Below, one piece after another: positions 7,108 to 17,146 of a stretch of 64,000 nucleotides of DNA. Positions within the stretch are counted from its first letter, which is position 1. Every line of letters begins with the position of its first letter. The translations under genes and the position numbers were made by a program. The DNA lies in contig JAKFVD010000016.1 in assembly GCA_021732365.1 (NCBI GenBank), positions 1 to 64,000 on the forward strand, in the 5' to 3' direction. The notes below the pieces were generated by a model that searched no databases, was not told where the DNA came from, and saw only the letters and a program-made list of their open reading frames with translations. This stretch comes from Methylotenera sp. GTDB lineage: Bacteria > Pseudomonadota > Gammaproteobacteria > Burkholderiales > Methylophilaceae.

Positions 7108-8700
7108 TTATTTAATAACTGGTTGCTCTGTGAAACTATGGTACGGAGGTGGTGATGGAAGTGTCCACTCCAAACCTTCTGCACCTTCCCACACTTTGTC
7201 AGTTGCTTTTTTGCCACCTTTTACGCATTTGATAATCACGTAAACGAATAACAATTGTGACAAGCCTAGAGCAAACGCTGCGATAGATGAAATCATATTG
7301 AATTCAGCAAATTGCAATGCGTAGTCTGGAATACGACGCGGCATACCAGCTAAACCAACGAAGAATTGTGGAATAAATGTTAGGTTAAATGAAATCGCTG
7401 TTAACCAGAAGTGCCATTTACCCAAAGTTTCGTCGTACATATTACCTGTCATTTTTGGTAACCAGTAATACACGCCAGCCATGATACCCATGATACCGCC
7501 AGCAAATAACGTGTAGTGGAAATGTGCTACAACAAAATAGCTGTTATGGTATTGCGCATCAGCAGCAACGTCAGCTAGTACCAAGCCTGTTAAACCACCG
7601 ATACCGAATAAGATAATCCAACCCACTGCAAACAACATTGGCGTTTCAAATGTCATTGAGCCTTTCCACATGGTTTTAATCCAGCAGAAAAACAGCACGG
7701 CTAATGGAAGTGAAATGGCCATGGTGCTGTACATAAAGTAAAGCAAGGCAGGCACTGGCATACCAGCGGTAAAGAAGTGATGCGCCCAAACAACTACAGC
7801 TAAAGCACCAATCGCCCATAGTGAATACACTTGTGCTTTATAACCGTACATTGGTTTACGTGAGAATGTTTGTAGAATTTGTGGAATGAAACCCCACACT
7901 GGTAATAACAAAATATACACTTCTGGGTGACCGAAGAACCAGAATAAGTGTTGGAACATGATTGGATCACCACCGCCAGCCGCATCAAAAAAGTGCGTAC
8001 CGAAATGACGGTCTGTTAGTAGCATGGTTACTGCACCAGCTAATACTGGAATAGTTGCTACTAACAAGAAAGCAGTAATTAACCAGCCCCATGCAAACAT
8101 TGGCATTTTCATCAATGTCATGCCAGGTGCGCGCATATTGAACAATGTCACAATAATGTTGATTGAGCCCATTACTGAAGAAACACCTAACAAGTGAACT
8201 GCGAAAATGGCAAAGTCAACACCAATACCACCTTGCACAGACAGCGGTGGATAGAATGTCCAACCTGTTGCAATTGCGCCATCACCGATACCGAACAGGG
8301 CAAGCGTGAACGGTAAAGTTAGTAGAATTGCTGAAGGCGGCAATAGCCAGAAACCCCAGTTATTCAAACGCGGCAAGGCCATATCTGGCGCACCGATTTG
8401 CAGTGGAATCATCCAGTTAGCAAAACCAGTCGCTGCAGGCATTAATGCCGCGAAAATCATAATCAGTGCATGCACACCGATTAACTGATTATAAAAATCA
8501 GGATTCATTAACTGCAAACCTGGCTGGAACAATTCGGCACGAATGCCTAAAACCATTGCACCACCCACTAAAAACATCACTAAAGAAAAGGTCAAATACA
8601 TCGTACCAATGTCTTTATGATTCGTTGTTGTCAGCCAACGCATAATTCCCGATGGATGATCATGATGTACTTCATCATGTGCTACCGTTGTTGTACTCAT
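7108..8700 (-). CDS. ctaD: cytochrome c oxidase subunit I
   Basis: This is the catalytic subunit of the aa3 oxidase, 530 aa with twelve membrane helices. It binds low-spin heme a and the heme a3-CuB centre where oxygen is reduced. The CuB ligands and cross-linked Tyr are visible in WFFGHPEVYILLLP, the His pair in VWAHHFFTAGMP, and the heme ligands in VVAHFHYTLF. It follows ctaC by 49 bp in the same direction. Length and motifs are complete, with nothing unusual. Confidence 0.98.
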   Translation of the reverse strand: MSTTTVAHDEVHHDHPSGIMRWLTTTNHKDIGTMYLTFSLVMFLVGGAMVLGIRAELFQPGLQLMNPDFYNQLIGVHALIMIFAALMPAATGFANWMIPLQIGAPDMALPRLNNWGFWLLPPSAILLTLPFTLALFGIGDGAIATGWTFYPPLSVQGGIGVDFAIFAVHLLGVSSVMGSINIIVTLFNMRAPGMTLMKMPMFAWGWLITAFLLVATIPVLAGAVTMLLTDRHFGTHFFDAAGGGDPIMFQHLFWFFGHPEVYILLLPVWGFIPQILQTFSRKPMYGYKAQVYSLWAIGALAVVVWAHHFFTAGMPVPALLYFMYSTMAISLPLAVLFFCWIKTMWKGSMTFETPMLFAVGWIILFGIGGLTGLVLADVAADAQYHNSYFVVAHFHYTLFAGGIMGIMAGVYYWLPKMTGNMYDETLGKWHFWLTAISFNLTFIPQFFVGLAGMPRRIPDYALQFAEFNMISSIAAFALGLSQLLFVYVIIKCVKGGKKATDKVWEGAEGLEWTLPSPPPYHSFTEQPVIK

Positions 8701-8749
8701 AGCGTTCTCCTAATTACCTTTATTTCAACAAGTAAATCAAAAAAATAAA

Positions 8750-9916
8750 CTATTGACGTGCCGCTTTAACTTGCGCTGGCTGCACAATTGGATCAACTGT
8801 TGCCGCATTACCAAGCGCCTGGCGCTCATAGGTAATTACCGCAGCAATTTCAGTATCATTTAAAGTTGCTTTCCATGCTGGCATCACGCCTTTACCATTA
8901 AGCAAACGATCTAAATGGCTATCTTTTAGGTATTTACCATCAGCACCGAAAATTGGGCCAAGCGCAATTTTACTACCCGTCATTGCTGGGAAAGCTGGTG
9001 GCAAACCTGCACCATTCACTTGGTGACATACTGCACAATTTTTCTCGTAAACGCCTTTACCTTGCGCAACTAAATCATCTTTCGTCATTTCTTTAATTTC
9101 GCCTGCTTTTGCAATTTCTGCCTTTTTAGCCGTCACCCAAACTTTATACTCTTCCATTGGTACTGCATCTACAACCACTGGCATATAACCGTGGCCTTTA
9201 CCGCATAACTCTTTACATTGGCCGCGGTATGTACCAGCTTTGTCAACCTGCACCCATGTTTCACGAATGAAACCAGGCACTGCCACACGTGATGAACCGA
9301 ATTGTGGAACCCACCAGTTGTGCAATACATCAGAAGCCGTCATTAGAATACGTACTTTTTCGCCTACTGGTAATACCAAATGGTTATCCACTTCTAATAA
9401 ATAGTTTTCTTTTTTCTCAGCTACATTGTGTTGTTCATCAGCTGTTGTTGTTAAATTACTAACAAACTTGATACCTTGCGCTTCACCATCTAAATACTCA
9501 TACTGCCAGCGCCACTGTGAGCCAGTCACCTTAATTACCATGGTCGCTTTATCACGTGTGTCTTCCATCATTACCACACTGTGATAAGCTGGAATGCCCA
9601 TAATCACAAAATCGATCAACAATAAAATAACGAAAGGCACTAATACCCAGAAAATCTCAACTGCCGTTGATGGCACTTTATCTTCTACAGCTTTGTAACC
9701 TTTATTTTTACGATGCGCAAAGATTGAATAAATCATAATTGCTAAAACGACCACGAAAATTACCATAGTAATTAACATAAACTTATTGTGTACATGTAAC
9801 GTGTCTAACGCCATTGGGGTTACTGGCTCTGGGAAATTCCAACTGTAATCAGCAAAAGCATTGAGCGATGCAAGCATTGCTGCAAAACCTAGCCCAATTT
9901 TTTTAAAAACTTGCAT
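8750..9916 (-). CDS. ctaC: cytochrome c oxidase subunit II with fused cytochrome c domain
   Basis: This 388-aa exported subunit accepts electrons from cytochrome c. In order it has a signal peptide, two transmembrane helices, a cupredoxin domain with the CuA motif (QCKELCGKGHGYMP), and a C-terminal class I cytochrome c domain (CAVCH heme site, GVMPAW axial Met). The C-terminal cytochrome is the caa3-like arrangement common in betaproteobacteria. The frame opens at TTG 9928, but GGAG lies 6 nt before ATG 9916. It is the first structural gene of the oxidase operon, behind DUF2244. Confidence 0.96.
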   Translation of the reverse strand: MQVFKKIGLGFAAMLASLNAFADYSWNFPEPVTPMALDTLHVHNKFMLITMVIFVVVLAIMIYSIFAHRKNKGYKAVEDKVPSTAVEIFWVLVPFVILLLIDFVIMGIPAYHSVVMMEDTRDKATMVIKVTGSQWRWQYEYLDGEAQGIKFVSNLTTTADEQHNVAEKKENYLLEVDNHLVLPVGEKVRILMTASDVLHNWWVPQFGSSRVAVPGFIRETWVQVDKAGTYRGQCKELCGKGHGYMPVVVDAVPMEEYKVWVTAKKAEIAKAGEIKEMTKDDLVAQGKGVYEKNCAVCHQVNGAGLPPAFPAMTGSKIALGPIFGADGKYLKDSHLDRLLNGKGVMPAWKATLNDTEIAAVITYERQALGNAATVDPIVQPAQVKAARQ

Positions 9917-9946
9917 AAACCGCTCCAAGACTTATTAATAAATAAA

Positions 9947-10423
9947 CTAATGAATACTTTGTAATTTTTGTTTGAGCTCGCGCGCTAACGTTACCCGCTG
10001 CTCATCGTCTATAAAATACTTTCCGAACTCAATTTCCTTACCACGCGAGCTTATAAATAGACCATTCTTACTTGCTAAACTTTTATTATTAATCACATCA
10101 CGCACATGTACCTGAGTCCAGTAACGCTGAAACTCAGTAATACTTGTTTCTTTAAAGTTTCTTTTTTCTACTATTATTTTGTCATCTTCTATTGCAATAC
10201 TCTCATAATCGCTTGAGTGTAAATAAATATAGTAAAAAGCATACGCAAAAGCGGCCAACTCGAGGCCAGCAAACGGCAAAACTAGCCAAGCACCAATATG
10301 CGTAAACCCAAGTGCAATAACTAACGCAATAATCGCAAGCAACACCATCAATTTTAAACTATTCTCTGGCGAAAGAGAGTTATTTGGCCTTGCAACAATT
10401 TTACAATCCATCACTAACAACAT
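9947..10423 (-). CDS. DUF2244 integral membrane protein
   Basis: This 158-aa protein has a charged N-terminus (ARPNNSLSPENSLK), two hydrophobic helices in its middle, and a soluble C-terminal part with a FQRYWTQV segment and a closing basic helix, as in the DUF2244 family. It lies 30 bp upstream of ctaC in the same direction, a frequent position in betaproteobacterial oxidase clusters, so a role in oxidase expression or assembly is possible. The start is uncertain: ATG 10423 or ATG 10411 (MDCKIV), neither with a clear ribosome site. Confidence 0.75.
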   Translation of the reverse strand: MLLVMDCKIVARPNNSLSPENSLKLMVLLAIIALVIALGFTHIGAWLVLPFAGLELAAFAYAFYYIYLHSSDYESIAIEDDKIIVEKRNFKETSITEFQRYWTQVHVRDVINNKSLASKNGLFISSRGKEIEFGKYFIDDEQRVTLARELKQKLQSIH

Positions 10424-10483
10424 AATTATTCAGGAGATTTTAATCCAACCCTTAAAAATACTATTAATATTAATGACTGTTAC

Positions 10484-10498
10484 AACTTGTTACAAGTT
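10484..10498. promoter_or_regulatory. 15-bp palindrome upstream of the cta operon
   Basis: The sequence AACTTGTTACAAGTT is a perfect 7-bp inverted repeat around a central T, about 60 bp upstream of the DUF2244-ctaC start. It could be an operator for the oxidase operon. No particular regulator can be named from sequence alone. Confidence 0.3.
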
Positions 10499-10558
10499 CA
10501 ATAAACTTAGTGCGCCTTTTCAACCATTTCAAACAGACTGTAAGCCGTCTTTTAGATT

Positions 10559-10645
10559 TGGTGCCGGGAGGGGGAATCGAACCCCCACGTTGTCGCCAAC
10601 GCGGGATTTTGAGTCCCGTGCGTCTACCAATTCCGCCATCCCGGC
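10559..10645 (-). tRNA. tRNA-Leu (anticodon CAA)
   Basis: An 87-nt cloverleaf is read on the minus strand. The acceptor arms are GCCGGGA and TCCCGGC, the D-arm has GGAATTGGTAGACGC, and the anticodon arm is CGGGA-CTCAAAA-TCCCG, placing CAA at 34-36. It has the long variable arm of class II tRNAs, a T-loop GGTTCGAATCC, and an encoded CCA end (minus strand, 10561-10559). It reads UUG. It is divergent from queA, 45 bp away. Confidence 0.95.
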
Positions 10646-10690
10646 ATGAGGTATAATGTCAACTTCATTATTATAACAAGTTTTTTCGGA

Positions 10691-11755
10691 ATGCGAACCC
10701 AAGATTTTGACTTTTATTTACCTGATACGCTGATTGCACAACACCCTACGAGCACTCGTAACGCAAGCAAGTTACTTTATTTGAATGGTCAATCTGGAGT
10801 TTTAGAGGATAAACTATTTGTCGATTTCCCAGATTTTCTACACGCAGGCGATTTGCTGGTTTTTAATGATACTCGCGTGATTAAGGCGCGACTATTTGGC
10901 ACAAAAACTACTGGCGGCCAAGTTGAAGTTTTAGTCGAGCGTGTATTAGACAATCATCATGTTCTGGCACATATACGTGCATCACGCGCACCCAAAGTTA
11001 GTAGCATGCTGCGTTTGGCAAATGCATTTGATGCCAAAGTGATTGGGCGTGATGATGATTTATTTCATGTGCAGTTTTTAGGTGATATTGCTGTATTAGA
11101 CTTATTAGAGCGCTACGGCGCATTGCCTCTACCGCCATACATTACGCATAATGCAGATGCCCAAGACGATGAACGCTATCAAACAGTTTATGCCAAGCAC
11201 GCTGGCGCTGTAGCAGCACCCACAGCTGGCTTACATTTTGACGAAACAGTATTAAATGCCTTAACAGCAAAGGGCGTGAAAATCGCTTATGTCACGTTGC
11301 ATGTTGGCGCAGGTACTTTTCAGCCAGTGCGCGTAGATAATATTAAAGACCACAAAATGCACAGCGAGATTTATCATATCTCTGCTGAAACAGTCGCTGC
11401 AATTAAAACTGCTAAGCAGGCAGGCAGAAATGTCATCGCCGTTGGAACAACCAGCTTGCGTGCATTAGAAAGTGCAGCGCAAAAAGCCTTGAATGAGGGT
11501 AAACCAAATACGCTTTTAGAGGCTGGAAATGCCGAAACTTCTATTTTTATCACACCAGGCTTTGATTTTAAAATTGTAGATAAACTTTTAACTAACTTTC
11601 ATTTACCAAAAAGCACTCTATTGATGTTGGTATCTGCGTTTGCAGGATTTGATGCCATTAAACAAGCTTATGCGCATGCCATACAAAAAGAATACCGATT
11701 TTTTAGCTATGGTGATGCAATGTTTCTTGAAAAATCTAGCCATGCAGAAAAGTAA
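10691..11755 (+). CDS. queA: tRNA ribosyltransferase-isomerase QueA
   Basis: This 354-aa enzyme uses S-adenosylmethionine as ribosyl donor to form epoxyqueuosine on tRNA carrying 7-aminomethyl-7-deazaguanine. Family motifs are [15 protein letters not shown] at the N-terminus, [14 protein letters not shown], the APTAGLHFD block, [10 protein letters not shown] and the C-terminal [16 protein letters not shown]. The frame opens at 10646 inside the tRNA-Leu promoter zone; ATG 10691 matches the family N-terminus. The usual downstream partners tgt and yajC are absent here. Confidence 0.96.
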   Translation: MRTQDFDFYLPDTLIAQHPTSTRNASKLLYLNGQSGVLEDKLFVDFPDFLHAGDLLVFNDTRVIKARLFGTKTTGGQVEVLVERVLDNHHVLAHIRASRAPKVSSMLRLANAFDAKVIGRDDDLFHVQFLGDIAVLDLLERYGALPLPPYITHNADAQDDERYQTVYAKHAGAVAAPTAGLHFDETVLNALTAKGVKIAYVTLHVGAGTFQPVRVDNIKDHKMHSEIYHISAETVAAIKTAKQAGRNVIAVGTTSLRALESAAQKALNEGKPNTLLEAGNAETSIFITPGFDFKIVDKLLTNFHLPKSTLLMLVSAFAGFDAIKQAYAHAIQKEYRFFSYGDAMFLEKSSHAEK

Positions 11756-11862
11756 GCGCTTCATAGATGCCTTATGCATGACTTTGAACTAGAATCGTCA
11801 ACACACAGACTAAGTAACATATTAATTCACAAGTTCGTTTAAACAAGAAAGCACTCTTAACT

Positions 11863-12744
11863 ATGCAGTTGATTAAACCTTTATTAATTGGCAGCTTGAT
11901 TTTATCTGGCTTTGCCGCAACAAATACAGCAATGGCTGAGGTGTTACCAGAAGCCACAGTCGGCATTAAAATTCCCTTAGTCAAAAAACCAAGTTCGCGC
12001 CCGATGACAGTTGCCTATATTCCGGGGTTAAAACATTACTATATTGCAGATGGCGGCTTAGCGCCTTTGGCTACGGAATATGAAGCTGCCGTATCCAAAT
12101 CGCAGATTCATGCTTACGATGAAAAGGGTAAATTCTTGAATTCTGCCAAACCTGGCTATGACAATCGCTCTATTTATTACAACCCAAACTCTGCCAAATT
12201 AGAAACCATTACTTATAACGTATCCAGCGATGTTGGCTTTTCGCCTAACACAGGTATTTATGCGTTAGACGTTGCGGAAAATGGTGAGATAAAAGATAGC
12301 TCTAACGAACTGTTTTTGTTTAACCCCGCATTTGGTGATTCGGCCACCATGCCAAGCTACGATGCAGAAAATAATCGCTATTTTGCCAAGCAAGAGCGTG
12401 GTAATAAGGTGTTTATCGTCGACCCGAAACAGCGTGAAAAAATTGGTGAAATAACGCTAGATTTTGCCAAGGCAGCTGTATTACATGATGATATTAGCGA
12501 CCATTATGTTGCTTACACTGGCATTAAGGGTGAAGAGTTGGTTCTATTAGATGTTGACCACAAAGCGGCACTGATATTTGACTTAACTGGTAAATTTATC
12601 GCAAAAAGCGAATTGCCAAAAGACATGAAACTGCGCTCACAAAATCATTTTAACGGCTTGGGCTATGCTAATGATATGTTATTTGTGTACCACGAAAATG
12701 AAGGTGAATTTGGTACCTATTACGGCTTTAAAGTCGTTAAATAA
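11863..12744 (+). CDS. exported beta-propeller-like protein, function unknown
   Basis: This 293-aa protein has a clear signal peptide (cleavage expected after NTAMA) and a mature part rich in short strands, Gly and Asp. It contains repeated patterns such as TGIYALDVAENG and KVFIVDPKQREKIGEI, which suggest a periplasmic beta-propeller or YncE-like fold. I recognise no catalytic motif. It is monocistronic, 107 bp after queA, and is closed by a strong terminator. Confidence 0.6.
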   Translation: MQLIKPLLIGSLILSGFAATNTAMAEVLPEATVGIKIPLVKKPSSRPMTVAYIPGLKHYYIADGGLAPLATEYEAAVSKSQIHAYDEKGKFLNSAKPGYDNRSIYYNPNSAKLETITYNVSSDVGFSPNTGIYALDVAENGEIKDSSNELFLFNPAFGDSATMPSYDAENNRYFAKQERGNKVFIVDPKQREKIGEITLDFAKAAVLHDDISDHYVAYTGIKGEELVLLDVDHKAALIFDLTGKFIAKSELPKDMKLRSQNHFNGLGYANDMLFVYHENEGEFGTYYGFKVVK

Positions 12745-12758
12745 TTGGCTATAAAATA

Positions 12759-12787
12759 AAAAAACCGCATACAAGATGCGGTTTTTT
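12759..12787. terminator. terminator after the propeller-like gene
   Basis: A 12-bp perfect stem (12759-12770 with 12776-12787) with a 5-nt loop, A6 on the left and T6 on the right. It lies between the converging propeller-like and DUF1097 genes and can serve both. Confidence 0.9.
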
Positions 12788-12802
12788 GTATCTGCATTAT
12801 GT

Positions 12803-13306
12803 TTACTTGCCGATTGCACCTGCCAGCTTGCCAGAAGCCATGCCAAATAAAGCACCCAGAATAACAGAAATAATCACTAGTAATACAGGGTTAGTTAAGT
12901 TGGTCATGGTTGCATTGCCTGCTGTATTTGCTGTTAAAGCCAAGCCTGCTGTAGCCGCATAACCATATACATTGGCTGGCACCACAGAAAGCAAGTTAAT
13001 GCTTGCAACGATGACCAAGAAAAACACAGTCACAGCAATAATCACTGGAGCAGCTAACACACCTAAACCACCCAACAGGCCAGAACTGACTAAGTACAAG
13101 GCAACGCCAGCGATTACTGCACCATAACTCATACCGGCAATGGTTTTTTGTAACGCTGCAGAATCAGCTCCTGAATGAAAGTAGCAGCCCCATGCAATAA
13201 AACCAACCCATACCAACGCTATGCTTGCCAAAGGATTTAATGCTAAAAATGCCCAAACACCACCTAAAACCGCGATACTCACTGCCAATGCTGTTAACTT
13301 CGACAT
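12803..13306 (-). CDS. DUF1097-family inner-membrane protein
   Basis: This 167-aa protein has five or six hydrophobic helices rich in Gly and Ala, and an early WVGFIAWGCYFHSG segment typical of DUF1097 proteins (YcdZ-like). Function is not established. It is monocistronic and converges on the propeller-like gene. Confidence 0.6.
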   Translation of the reverse strand: MSKLTALAVSIAVLGGVWAFLALNPLASIALVWVGFIAWGCYFHSGADSAALQKTIAGMSYGAVIAGVALYLVSSGLLGGLGVLAAPVIIAVTVFFLVIVASINLLSVVPANVYGYAATAGLALTANTAGNATMTNLTNPVLLVIISVILGALFGMASGKLAGAIGK

Positions 13307-13573
13307 ACTTTTCTCCCAAAATTAAAAGGTAAAACTCTTATAAAAATAATGTTTTTGAGTGTTACAGCCAATTAATTTAGCGACTTAGAACAAAGCGACC
13401 AATACAAGAACAGTGACAATACGACGACGCTTTAAACCAGCCTCAACCTAATTGACTAGGCGTAGTCTAGACTTATTTTTGTCATGTTGCCAAGTTTTTT
13501 ATGTGTTGTAGCAAACAACTGCTAGATTTTGATAGGCTTTTACAAGCAAATTGAGGTGTTACAAGGTAATGAA
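13307..13573. other. 267-bp intergenic region, no gene seen
   Basis: This spacer must contain the promoter of the DUF1097 gene (minus strand) and the 3' end region of the lytic transglycosylase gene. I see no convincing open frame, tRNA or strong hairpin in it. Confidence 0.5.
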
Positions 13574-14185
13574 TCAAAGCTTATTCAGTGGGTATTGCCA
13601 ATTTTTTTTCCACGCACCAACCACTAAATTAGGATACTGTGGCTTACCCAAACTGCCATTATAGCGCCCAAGCGCGCGATACAAATCACCACGTTCAATA
13701 TCTAAATAGTGTCTCAAAATCGTACAGCCGTAGCGCAGATTGAGCCGTAGGTGAAATAAATTATGCTCAGGATTGCCAATGCTTTTTACCCAGAATGGCA
13801 TCACCTGCATATAGCCGCGCGCGCCCACGCTAGAAAAAGCGTATTTTTTAAAACCGCTTTCTACTTGAATTAAGCCTAAAACCAACTGCGGGTCTAAGCC
13901 TGCGCGAGTCGCTTCATAATGCACAGACCTTAAAAAGTCCTCTCTGTAAGATTGGTCTGGCATACGTTTTTGCAAACGCTGTGACATGTCCGTAAGCCAT
14001 ACCTGACCTTCTTCTTGGCTAGTAAAAATCAATTTTGGCGAGCCTAAATCGCTAATCGATTTTTGCATCAGCGCTTTAACCGAATTTGAAAGCGGCTCTT
14101 CGCGCTGATTGCCAGCAAAGCAAATCGATGCTGCGCAAAGTAAACTTACGCCTAGCAGATTAACTAAAAATAATTTTTTTAACAT
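13574..14185 (-). CDS. lytic transglycosylase (SLT domain)
   Basis: This 203-aa exported muramidase cleaves the glycan strands of peptidoglycan. It has a signal peptide (ending SICFA) and a C-terminal SLT domain with the catalytic Glu in VESGFKK, the GARGYMQVMPFW motif and RYNGSLGKPQYPN. ATG 14185 is preferred over an in-frame TTG six bases upstream. It begins 7 bases after the proS stop in the same direction, so it is probably co-transcribed with proS, a pairing known from other betaproteobacteria. Confidence 0.88.
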   Translation of the reverse strand: MLKKLFLVNLLGVSLLCAASICFAGNQREEPLSNSVKALMQKSISDLGSPKLIFTSQEEGQVWLTDMSQRLQKRMPDQSYREDFLRSVHYEATRAGLDPQLVLGLIQVESGFKKYAFSSVGARGYMQVMPFWVKSIGNPEHNLFHLRLNLRYGCTILRHYLDIERGDLYRALGRYNGSLGKPQYPNLVVGAWKKNWQYPLNKL

Positions 14186-14192
14186 ACTCAAT

Positions 14193-15911
14193 TTAACTAT
14201 TAAGCAAAACGCTTAAATGATTCACTACGTTTTCTAGCGCAATATTTTGGGCGTCTGCAACACTACGCGATTTATACTCTACTTTGCCTTCTGCCAAACC
14301 ACGGTCGCCAATCACAATACGATGCGGAATGCCCATTAAATCACTTTCTGCAAACATCACACCTGGTCGTTCACCTCTGTCATCCAGCAACACATCAATG
14401 CCCGCTTTTACACAATCTGCATAAAGTTGATTGGCTGTGTTTTTCACTAATTCACTTTTATCCATACCAATTGGGCAGATAACCAACGCAAATGGCGCCA
14501 TACTTAATGGGAAAATAATGCCTTTTTCGTCATTACCCTGCTCAATTGCCGCTCCCACAATCCGCGATACGCCAATGCCGTAGCAGCCCATTTCCATTAC
14601 TTGAGATTGACCATTTTCATCCAAGTACGTTGCATTCATGGCTTGAGCATACTTGGTGCGCAATTGAAAAATATGGCCGACTTCGATACCGCGGCATAAG
14701 CTTAAAGCGCCTTTGCCATCTGCGCTGGCATCGCCATCTACCACGTTACGGACATCAGCAACCAAACTTGGCTCTGGCAAATCGCGGCCAAAATTAACCC
14801 CGCTTAGGTGATATTTTGGTTTGTTAGCGCCGCAGACAAAATCGCTCATATTGGCTACTGTTTTATCAGCAATTATCGTCACGTTTTTACCTACATTGAC
14901 TGGCCCAATAAAGCCAGGTGGACAATTTAGGTTAGCGCGAATTTCTTCCTCGGTGGCGAATCTAAACTCGCCTAATACCTTGCCCGCTTTCACTTCGTTT
15001 AAGCTGTGGTCACCACGCAATAAAACTAAATAAAACTGTTCTTTTTCGTCATTTTTCACCATTAAGGCAATCGACTTAACCATATTTTTGACTGAAATTC
15101 CTAATAACTTTGCTACATCTTCACAAGTGGTTTGTTTTGGAGTCTCAACATCAGCCATTGTTTGACTGGCAGCAGCTCTAGCATTCGCCTCTGGCAAAGC
15201 TTCTGCTAACTCCACATTAGCAGCGTAATCCGAATTTTCACAATATGCCAACGCATCTTCACCGCTATCGGCTAGCACATGAAACTCTTGCGAACCATCA
15301 CCGCCAATCGCGCCAGAATCAGCTTTTACCGCGCGAAACTTTAGCCCTAGACGTGTAAAAACATTGCTGTAGGCTTGATGCATTTCTGCGTAGGTTTTGG
15401 TCAGCGATTCAAAATTAGTATGAAAGGAATAGGCATCTTTCATCATAAATTCGCGCGCCCGCATCACACCAAAACGCGGGCGAATCTCATCACGGAATTT
15501 GGTTTGGATTTGATAAAAGTTAAGCGGTAATTGTTTATAGCTATTGATTTCGCGGCGCGCAATATCAGTAATCACCTCTTCATGCGTGGGGCCAAAACAA
15601 AAATCGCGGTCATGCCGATCTTTAATTTTAAGCATTTGCGGCCCAAACACTGCCCAGCGGCCTGTTTCATCCCATAACTCTTTTGGCTGCACGGCTGGCA
15701 TTAATAACTCTAACGCGCCAGCCTTGTTCATCTCATCGCGCACAATATTTTCTACTTTGCGTAACACGCGTAAACCTAGCGGCATCCAGCTATATAAGCC
15801 GCTACCCAGCTTTTTAATTAAGCCGGCACGCACCATTAATTTATGTGAGATTAACTCAGCATCAGACGGAGCCTCTTTTTGGGTGGCAATAAAAAATTGA
15901 GATGCGCGCAT
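14193..15911 (-). CDS. proS: prolyl-tRNA synthetase
   Basis: This 572-aa class II synthetase charges tRNA-Pro. Motif 1 ([15 protein letters not shown]), motif 2 ([17 protein letters not shown]) and motif 3 ([14 protein letters not shown]) are all present. An editing (INS/YbaK-like) domain lies between motifs 2 and 3, as in the bacterial long form, followed by the anticodon-binding domain. Length is normal. Confidence 0.97.
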   Translation of the reverse strand: MRASQFFIATQKEAPSDAELISHKLMVRAGLIKKLGSGLYSWMPLGLRVLRKVENIVRDEMNKAGALELLMPAVQPKELWDETGRWAVFGPQMLKIKDRHDRDFCFGPTHEEVITDIARREINSYKQLPLNFYQIQTKFRDEIRPRFGVMRAREFMMKDAYSFHTNFESLTKTYAEMHQAYSNVFTRLGLKFRAVKADSGAIGGDGSQEFHVLADSGEDALAYCENSDYAANVELAEALPEANARAAASQTMADVETPKQTTCEDVAKLLGISVKNMVKSIALMVKNDEKEQFYLVLLRGDHSLNEVKAGKVLGEFRFATEEEIRANLNCPPGFIGPVNVGKNVTIIADKTVANMSDFVCGANKPKYHLSGVNFGRDLPEPSLVADVRNVVDGDASADGKGALSLCRGIEVGHIFQLRTKYAQAMNATYLDENGQSQVMEMGCYGIGVSRIVGAAIEQGNDEKGIIFPLSMAPFALVICPIGMDKSELVKNTANQLYADCVKAGIDVLLDDRGERPGVMFAESDLMGIPHRIVIGDRGLAEGKVEYKSRSVADAQNIALENVVNHLSVLLNS

Positions 15912-15978
15912 GGAAATAGAGTCGAATAAAAATTGAAACCGAATTTTAACGGTAAAAACACATTAAGTCAGTAAACAC

Positions 15979-16638
15979 TTAATGCGTAGCAGTTTGTTTT
16001 GATGCGTTTTTCGGACGGTCAATCGGAGTATCCGCTGGCCTGTAACCCGCTTTCCATTCTTTAAATGGCACAATCACTGGCGGTGCGCCGTTATCATAAA
16101 ACCAGCTATCCACTGCAAAACGTGTGCTGGATTTGCTATCACGGATCACCGCCGTGGAATGCGGCCAGCCATTAAAAAAGAAATTGCGCGTACGTGTGTC
16201 TTCAATTTCGTGCCATTTTATAAAGCCAGCCTGACGCATTAAACGCATATAGGTTGTGGTATTAATGGCTTCGTCATTACAATCTAACTGGCCCGATAAG
16301 TGGCCCTCAAAAAAAGTACCTGCTAAATCGTTAGATGTGCCGATTTTTTCGCCAATAATGGTTTCTAGCTGCGCGATACCCTTGGCAATTAACTGACGTT
16401 CTTGCTCTGAATCAACTAAATCTTCACCAGCAAAAATATCTGCTACTTTTTGCCAGTCGTCGCTTGTTAATGCCAGTGACTTTACCTCTGCACAGCCGCC
16501 GCCATAACACACCTCAAACGCAGATAAACTAGGTGTTTGGCGAAAAATACGCGACATATCGGACAAGTCGGCTTGCGCACTTAACGGTAAAAAAACCATG
16601 AAAATGCCAGTAAAAAGCTTACAGCACAATTGGTGCAT
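15979..16638 (-). CDS. exported hypothetical protein
   Basis: A protein of about 219 aa, starting MHQLCCKLFTGIFM, has a signal peptide with likely cleavage after SAQA. The frame is open to 16665, but later Met codons give a more typical signal peptide. The mature part has CYGGGCAEV near its start, FNGWPHSTAVI and VDSWFYDNGAPPVIV. I do not recognise the family. Its 5' end overlaps the 3' end of the second TPM gene, so it seems to be the last gene of the lemA operon. Confidence 0.6.
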   Translation of the reverse strand: MHQLCCKLFTGIFMVFLPLSAQADLSDMSRIFRQTPSLSAFEVCYGGGCAEVKSLALTSDDWQKVADIFAGEDLVDSEQERQLIAKGIAQLETIIGEKIGTSNDLAGTFFEGHLSGQLDCNDEAINTTTYMRLMRQAGFIKWHEIEDTRTRNFFFNGWPHSTAVIRDSKSSTRFAVDSWFYDNGAPPVIVPFKEWKAGYRPADTPIDRPKNASKQTATH

Positions 16639-17140
16639 TCGGTAACTCATTATTATCATCAGCATCTGCAGGGTAATGCTTTTGCAATAGCTGGCTAATT
16701 TCGCTTAAACCTTGCAGCACACCTGCTTCAAAATTTCCCTGTCTGAATTCAATCTCCATGGTGTGGCAAATGGCATCCCAACCCTCGTTGCCCACATATT
16801 GATGAATGCCACGGTCGGCCACAATCTCTACATCGCGGTCTGCCAGTAATAAATAAATTAATACGCCATTATTCTGCTCTGTGTCCCAAATATTAAAGCG
16901 GCCAAATAATTCTAAAGCGCGGCTTTTGGGTGTTTTTTTGCGGAGTATTTCTATTGGATGCAAGCAGGCTTCGACCACAAAGCGAATTTCGCCTGCATGC
17001 GTTTTTTCGCTAGCCTTAATCGCTTTTTCAATACGATTGAGTGCGCTATCTGAAAAATGTTTGCGCACTTGCCAGCTTACAGGCAAAGCTGCGCTGATTA
17101 AGTGTTTAAAAAACCGAATAATTGGGTGTCTACGTTTCAT
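16619..17140 (-). CDS. TPM-domain protein, soluble
   Basis: This 173-aa protein has the TPM fold (KAIKASEKTHAGEIRFVVEA, GVLIYLLLADRDVEIVADRGI, and a closing FRQGNFEAGVLQGL). It lacks a signal peptide and the Gly-rich tail of the first TPM protein. It starts 6 bases after the upstream TPM gene. Paired long and short TPM genes behind lemA are common in proteobacteria; the biochemical role is unknown. Confidence 0.8.
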   Translation of the reverse strand: MKRRHPIIRFFKHLISAALPVSWQVRKHFSDSALNRIEKAIKASEKTHAGEIRFVVEACLHPIEILRKKTPKSRALELFGRFNIWDTEQNNGVLIYLLLADRDVEIVADRGIHQYVGNEGWDAICHTMEIEFRQGNFEAGVLQGLSEISQLLQKHYPADADDNNELPNAPIVL

Positions 17141-17146
17141 GTTTTT